Positions 44,054 to 47,858 of a DNA stretch of 47,858 bases are shown here, piece by piece. Each line of letters begins with the position of its first letter. Position 1 is the first letter of the stretch. The notes below the pieces were generated by a model, which was not told the origin of the DNA, did not search any database, and worked only from the letters and a program-made list of their open reading frames with translations. The translations under genes and the position numbers were made by a program. The stretch covers positions 1-47,858 of the forward strand of contig CAYZNN010000026.1 in NCBI GenBank assembly GCA_964479665.1, given 5' to 3'. The DNA is from UBA2287 sp964479665. GTDB lineage: Bacteria; Bacteroidota; Bacteroidia; Bacteroidales; Tenuifilaceae.

Positions 44054-44106
44054 AAAGCCCATTGCTCCAAAATCGATTTTTCGAATAGGTAGCAATGGGC
44101 CTTTTT
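44054..44106 (+). terminator. Terminator of the symporter operon
   Basis: GCCCATTGCT (44057-44066) pairs with AGCAATGGGC (44091-44100) around a 24-base loop and is followed by CTTTTTATT. The long loop contains an A/T palindrome that may fold further. Confidence 0.75.
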
Positions 44107-44108
44107 AT

Positions 44109-44116
44109 TAACTTTG
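44109..44116 (+). promoter_or_regulatory. -7 element for the metallophosphoesterase/sensor transcript
   Basis: TAACTTTG fits TAnnTTTG exactly, 22 bases upstream of the ATG at 44139 and immediately after the symporter terminator. No -33 TTG was seen at the usual spacing. Confidence 0.5.
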
Positions 44117-44138
44117 GTAAAGTTCAAAGGAAGTTAGA

Positions 44139-44878
44139 ATGCGAATTGCCATTGTTACCGATATTCACGAAGATTTTGAAATGCTCGAAAAAGCCTTCAA
44201 CAAAATTAAAGGTGATGGCTATGATATGCTCGTTTGCTTAGGCGATATAACAGGTTTTGCACCCAAATTTTACAGCCACGCTCCCAATGCCAATGCGTGC
44301 ATCGATTTGCTGGGAGATTTTGCCGATATTGTTTTGGTAGGTAACCACGATCTGTACAGCACCCAAAAACTTCCCAGCTATTATTTGCAAAAGAATATAC
44401 CTTCTAATTGGTACGAACTTACTTTAACCGAACGCTATAATATTTCGCGCAACAACCTTTGGCTGTATAAGGAAGAAATTGCTCCTAAACTTTCAGACTC
44501 TAATATTCAATTTCTTCAAAGATTAAGGGAGTGGCTGTTGTTGATTACAACTCCAAATCTATACTCTTTTCGCATTTCCTACAGCCCGATTTGGCGGGTG
44601 TTGCCCGTTGGTTTCCCTATAGGATAGGCGAATTGCGCCCTCATTTTAAATTTATGGAAGAGAATAATTCCATTCTAAGTTTTGTTGGGCATGGGCATCC
44701 CGAGGGGTTCGCCATACTTAACAAGTTGTTTTGGTCGGCACCAATAATTGATTCCCTTCGGGTTAAGCAGCGCCAGCGGATAGTCATATGTCCTGCCATA
44801 GTAAATAGCACTCGAAAGAGCGGATATTTACTTTTCAACACTAAATCGAATATTATAGTTCCACATTTTTTCAACTAG
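44139..44878 (+). pseudogene. Metallophosphoesterase, one-base frameshift
   Basis: The first frame (44139-44627) carries the calcineurin-like metal motifs TDIHED, GDITGF and GNHD. From about 44531 the other frame continues with VAVVDYNSKSILFSHFLQ and GHGHPEG, the last metal-binding motif. Loss of one base near 44529 (in AAGGGAGTGG) joins both into one protein of about 246 residues. Such enzymes cleave phosphoesters, including cyclic nucleotides or Ap4A. No convincing slippery site was found, so either a recent mutation or a sequencing error is likely. The sensor gene starts 8 bases after it. Confidence 0.75.
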
Positions 44879-44885
44879 TTAAATT

Positions 44886-47756
44886 GTGCTAAACACTAAT
44901 CGCTTCTTTTCCCGAATACTATTGCCCTCGTTGGTTGCCTTATTACTGTTTATGGCTTCCATTTACCTTTTTGTGTTACCAAACTATCGCGAGAGCATCA
45001 TGGATGGTAAACGTGAAACAATTCGGGAACTTACCAACACTGCGTGGAGCGTTATGCAGAAGCTTCAACACATGGTGAACGATTCTTTTACATTGGAACA
45101 GGCACAGAGGGAGGCTATTGTTATTATTTCTGACATGCGGTATGGCGATGAATTCAAAGACTACTTTTGGATTACCGATACAGTTCCCAGAATGGTAATG
45201 CACCCTTACAGACCTATGCTTAATGGAAAGGATTTAACTAACTACCGAGACCCCAGGGGCAAAAACTTTTTTGTAGATATTGTTAACGTGGTTCGAAGCA
45301 ATGGCCGTGGTTATGTAGATTACAAGTGGCAATGGAAAGACGATAGTTTAACGGTTGTTCCAAAACTTTCGTATGTAAAAGCCTATGAACCATGGGGATG
45401 GATAGTGGGAACGGGAATATATATAGAGGACGTAAACCGCCAAATTTCAAGTTTAACGGCCAAGGTAGTTTGGATTTCAGTGTTAATTACCTTCGTTATT
45501 ATTGCTATTATTGCCTACTTAGCCCGCCGTAACTATGTAACTGAAATGGAGCGAATGCAGGTTCAGGAAAAATTGCGCGAATCCATGGAACGATACAAAA
45601 AATTGGTGGAGGCTACTACCGATGGAGTTTGCATGGTAATTGAAAGTGAAATTGTATATTGCAACCCTTTTCTATTGAGTTTATTAGGTTATACTCAGGA
45701 AGAATTCGACCAGCATGATTCTCGTCTCTTCGAAATTCTTCATGGTTTTACAAAATCGGATGACACTTATAGTTCTTCCCCAACTCTGGTGAGCTCATCG
45801 GAACTGTCGGTAGAATTTCCGATAATTAATAATAATGGTTCGGTACTTAATGTTTTAGTTAGCCATTCGAAATTCGAAATTGACGGGAAGCAGGGAATTA
45901 TTTGCACAGTTAAGGATGTGTCGAAGCATAAGGACATTGAACGCGAACTCGACTTAAGTTTGGAAAAGTTTAAATCGGTAGCCAATATTTTAAATTTAGG
46001 TATTTTTCGTTGTACACATGGCCGTAATGCCCGATTCGTTGAGATCAATCGAAAAGGGTTAGAATTACTTGGCTACATTTCGCAGGGCGAACTTATAAAC
46101 ACCAAAGTTCAGGAACTTTTTGAAATTTCTGATGAGTGGAAAGAGGTAATACAAACTATTGGCGAGGGGTTAAATGTTAAGGAACGGTTGCTGCGTTTAA
46201 AGCGACCCGATGGAACAACGCTTTCGGCCCTTGTATCGCTTTTTCCACTTAACGACGAACATGGCAAAACGCGCTATTACGATGGATTTCTTATTGATGC
46301 ATACAACTACTTAGGAGGTAGTAATAGCTTTAGAAAAAACGCATTGTCGTATCAATTTAATACAAATGAACTTCTTAGCCCTTTAGCCAATCATGTTACA
46401 CCGGCAATACAGTGCACTTTTGAAACTCCGGCAAATGTTGCTTCGAAGCTGATGGACAGAGCGAACTCTGAAGTTATTCTTATAGTTAACGAGAAATCGG
46501 CTATTGTTGGTATTTTAACACAGAGCGATATAAGCCGAAGAATTATTGCAAACGGAGGGAACCTATCAATACCGGTTTCTGAAATTATGAGCGCACCTGT
46601 AATAACAGTTTCCGACAAGGCTATGATGATGGATGTTTTTGCCCTTATGGTGCAACATAAAATATCGTATGTTGTTGTAAAGTCCAACGAAAATATAGAA
46701 CCATCCTACATTAGCCTTCATAGTATATCTATACTTCGGAAGGATACACCTGAGTTTTTAATTAATTCTATTATTAAAGCAGAATCGATTTATGAGGTTG
46801 CCAATAGCATGAAACAGTTACCAAAACTCATTAGTAATCTTGTAAATAATGGAACTGGTGTTGCTGCAACCGGAAAACTTATTAGCAAATTATCCGATAC
46901 TATTACCGAGAAAATTTTTGTTGATGCCATTTCAACGCTTGGCGAACCTCCTGTACCTTTTGTTTTTTTAACACTTGGCAGCGAAGGCAGAAGTGAGCAA
47001 ACTCTGGCCACCGATCAGGATAATGCCATTGTTTTTGAAGTTGATAACGTTGATAAAATCGAAGTTTATCAGGAGTACTTTTTAAAACTTGGAAATACTA
47101 TTTGTACTAATCTTAATAAGGCTGGCTACCCATTGTGTGAGGGAGGTGTAATGGCAATGAACAAGGCGTGGTGCAAGGGTCGTAGCGATTGGGAATATAC
47201 TATAGCTTCATGGGTAACAACACCTAATCCTCAGGAAATCCTAAATACGTCTATCTTTTTCGATTTTAGGCCCATTTATGGCGATTTTGAATTGGCCAGC
47301 GCGCTTCAACAATTTTGCCTTAAAATACTAAAGGATAAAAATGTGTTTTTTTATAATCTGGCTAAAAGTATAATAAACTTAAAATCCTCAATTATAGATA
47401 GTAATAGTACAGATATTATCCATATAAAGATGCCTTTATTGGCAATCACTTCCATTCTAAGGTTATGGAGTTTGAAGTTTGGTGTAAGCGATCGCAATTC
47501 ACTCGAGCGGCTCACTTCCCTTCAGGCAATTGGAGCATTTTCCATAAACCAAAAAGAGGAGTTCGAAAGAGCATACAGTTTTTTAATGTTACTTCGAATA
47601 AAGAACCAACTCAGACAGGTGGACGCCAACGAAAGGCCTAACAATAATATTCATTCAGACTACCTTGCCGACTTCGATAGGATTATGCTTAAAAAATCAA
47701 TCTCAACTATTTCAGACCATTTAAACAGGTTGGCAATTGATTATATGGTGAACTAA
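44886..47756 (+). CDS. Membrane sensor: Cache, two PAS, two CBS, DUF294 nucleotidyltransferase
   Basis: This 956-residue protein starts with GTG. A membrane helix (about 10-32) and a second (about 194-213) enclose a periplasmic single-Cache domain (about 40-190; DYFWITD, MHPYRPMLNGKDLTNYRDPRG). In the cytoplasm follow two PAS domains (about 235-355 and 360-480), a CBS pair (about 505-630; VGILTQSDISRRI, IMSAPVITV) and a nucleotidyltransferase domain with GSEGRSEQ (from Gly698), Asp710 and Asp712, then the DUF294 C-terminal helical domain (about 810-950). CBS plus DUF294 proteins are often found next to sodium:solute symporters. The output may be transfer of a nucleotide to a protein, as in GlnD. 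Ligand and target are unknown. Confidence 0.9.
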   Translation: MLNTNRFFSRILLPSLVALLLFMASIYLFVLPNYRESIMDGKRETIRELTNTAWSVMQKLQHMVNDSFTLEQAQREAIVIISDMRYGDEFKDYFWITDTVPRMVMHPYRPMLNGKDLTNYRDPRGKNFFVDIVNVVRSNGRGYVDYKWQWKDDSLTVVPKLSYVKAYEPWGWIVGTGIYIEDVNRQISSLTAKVVWISVLITFVIIAIIAYLARRNYVTEMERMQVQEKLRESMERYKKLVEATTDGVCMVIESEIVYCNPFLLSLLGYTQEEFDQHDSRLFEILHGFTKSDDTYSSSPTLVSSSELSVEFPIINNNGSVLNVLVSHSKFEIDGKQGIICTVKDVSKHKDIERELDLSLEKFKSVANILNLGIFRCTHGRNARFVEINRKGLELLGYISQGELINTKVQELFEISDEWKEVIQTIGEGLNVKERLLRLKRPDGTTLSALVSLFPLNDEHGKTRYYDGFLIDAYNYLGGSNSFRKNALSYQFNTNELLSPLANHVTPAIQCTFETPANVASKLMDRANSEVILIVNEKSAIVGILTQSDISRRIIANGGNLSIPVSEIMSAPVITVSDKAMMMDVFALMVQHKISYVVVKSNENIEPSYISLHSISILRKDTPEFLINSIIKAESIYEVANSMKQLPKLISNLVNNGTGVAATGKLISKLSDTITEKIFVDAISTLGEPPVPFVFLTLGSEGRSEQTLATDQDNAIVFEVDNVDKIEVYQEYFLKLGNTICTNLNKAGYPLCEGGVMAMNKAWCKGRSDWEYTIASWVTTPNPQEILNTSIFFDFRPIYGDFELASALQQFCLKILKDKNVFFYNLAKSIINLKSSIIDSNSTDIIHIKMPLLAITSILRLWSLKFGVSDRNSLERLTSLQAIGAFSINQKEEFERAYSFLMLLRIKNQLRQVDANERPNNNIHSDYLADFDRIMLKKSISTISDHLNRLAIDYMVN

Positions 47757-47764
47757 AAAATAGT

Positions 47765-47792
47765 AAAGACCCACCGAATTCGGTAGGTCTTT
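47765..47792. terminator. Bidirectional terminator
   Basis: AAAGACC-C-ACCG and CGGT-A-GGTCTTT form a stem with one mismatch around AATT. T runs exist on both strands, so it can end the sensor mRNA and the tRNA-Arg transcript coming from the right. Confidence 0.85.
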
Positions 47793-47815
47793 GGTTCAAT
47801 TTAAAAACATCTCAG

Positions 47816-47858
47816 TGATCCGGACAGGATTCGAACCTGTGACCCACAGCTTAGAAGG
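47816..47858 (-). tRNA. tRNA-Arg (anticodon TCT), 3' part
   Basis: Read on the minus strand, the anticodon loop CTTCTAA holds TCT. It is followed by the stem GCTGT, a five-base variable loop, the T arm ACAGG-TTCGAAT-CCTGT, acceptor strand CCGGATC and discriminator A. The 5' half lies beyond the window. CCA is not encoded. Confidence 0.92.

Noticed and set aside
44523..44531. Programmed -1 frameshift in the metallophosphoesterase
   Set aside because: The zero-frame codons TTA AGG GAG do not form a slippery heptamer, and no strong stimulatory structure was seen.
1..47858. CRISPR arrays, prophage genes or a replication origin
   Set aside because: No regularly spaced repeat arrays, phage structural or integrase genes, or DnaA-box clusters with dnaA/dnaN were seen.

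Overview
The window looks like a chromosome segment of a Bacteroidota bacterium, most likely of the Bacteroidales/Marinilabiliales type. The evidence is the low G+C, the lack of obvious Shine-Dalgarno sequences, several promoters matching the Bacteroidota -7 element TAnnTTTG, many lipoproteins and secreted proteins, and typical families (S41 and S9 peptidases, DUF5715, SiaB/SiaC, a porin of the OprO/P type). The genus cannot be named from the sequence alone.

Layout. (1) 0.3-9.1 kb: an FNR-type regulator faces a seven-gene sulfur module. The module has three exported proteins with two rhodanese domains each, an outer-membrane porin, and a membrane-bound molybdopterin oxidoreductase of the PsrABC/PhsABC type. 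(2) 9.2-10.8 kb: an FNR box, a terminator and a graveyard of two decayed insertion sequences. (3) 10.9-18.1 kb: housekeeping genes (guaA, an S41 protease, a DEAD-box helicase, a THUMP methyltransferase), then a SiaB/SiaC switch pair. (4) 18.2-24.6 kb, minus strand: an ABCG-like transporter with N-terminal TerB-like and FHA-like parts, two exported proteins of unknown function and a sodium:solute symporter. (5) 24.8-32.1 kb: a DPP IV-like peptidase, a MATE exporter, a TPR protein, mtgA and a trans-sulfuration PLP enzyme. (6) 32.3-39.6 kb: a complete seven-subunit Mrp Na+/H+ antiporter operon whose last subunit carries a TPR-like extension, then an asparaginase-like lipoprotein. (7) 39.5-41.7 kb: a decaying patch with two genes broken by in-frame stops around an intact DUF5715 gene. 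(8) 41.8-47.8 kb: a DUF485/ActP-type symporter pair, a frameshifted metallophosphoesterase and a large Cache-PAS-PAS-CBS-nucleotidyltransferase sensor, followed by a partial tRNA-Arg.

How the parts may work together. The regulator near 0.6 kb keeps the FNR Glu and Arg DNA contacts, and FNR-type boxes lie at its own promoter and just after the sulfur module, so anaerobic control of sulfur-compound respiration is likely. The porin would admit the substrate, the rhodaneses would handle sulfane sulfur in the periplasm, and PsrABC-like proteins would reduce it with quinol electrons. Mrp and the two sodium:solute symporters suggest a sodium-based economy. The symporter next to a membrane sensor with a nucleotidyltransferase output suggests a signalling unit for carboxylate uptake. 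The most promising candidates for undescribed biology are the rhodanese-rich respiratory module (with a C-terminal Gly-Gly-Cys tail on one rhodanese), the Cache-PAS-CBS-nucleotidyltransferase protein, and the MrpG-TPR fusion.
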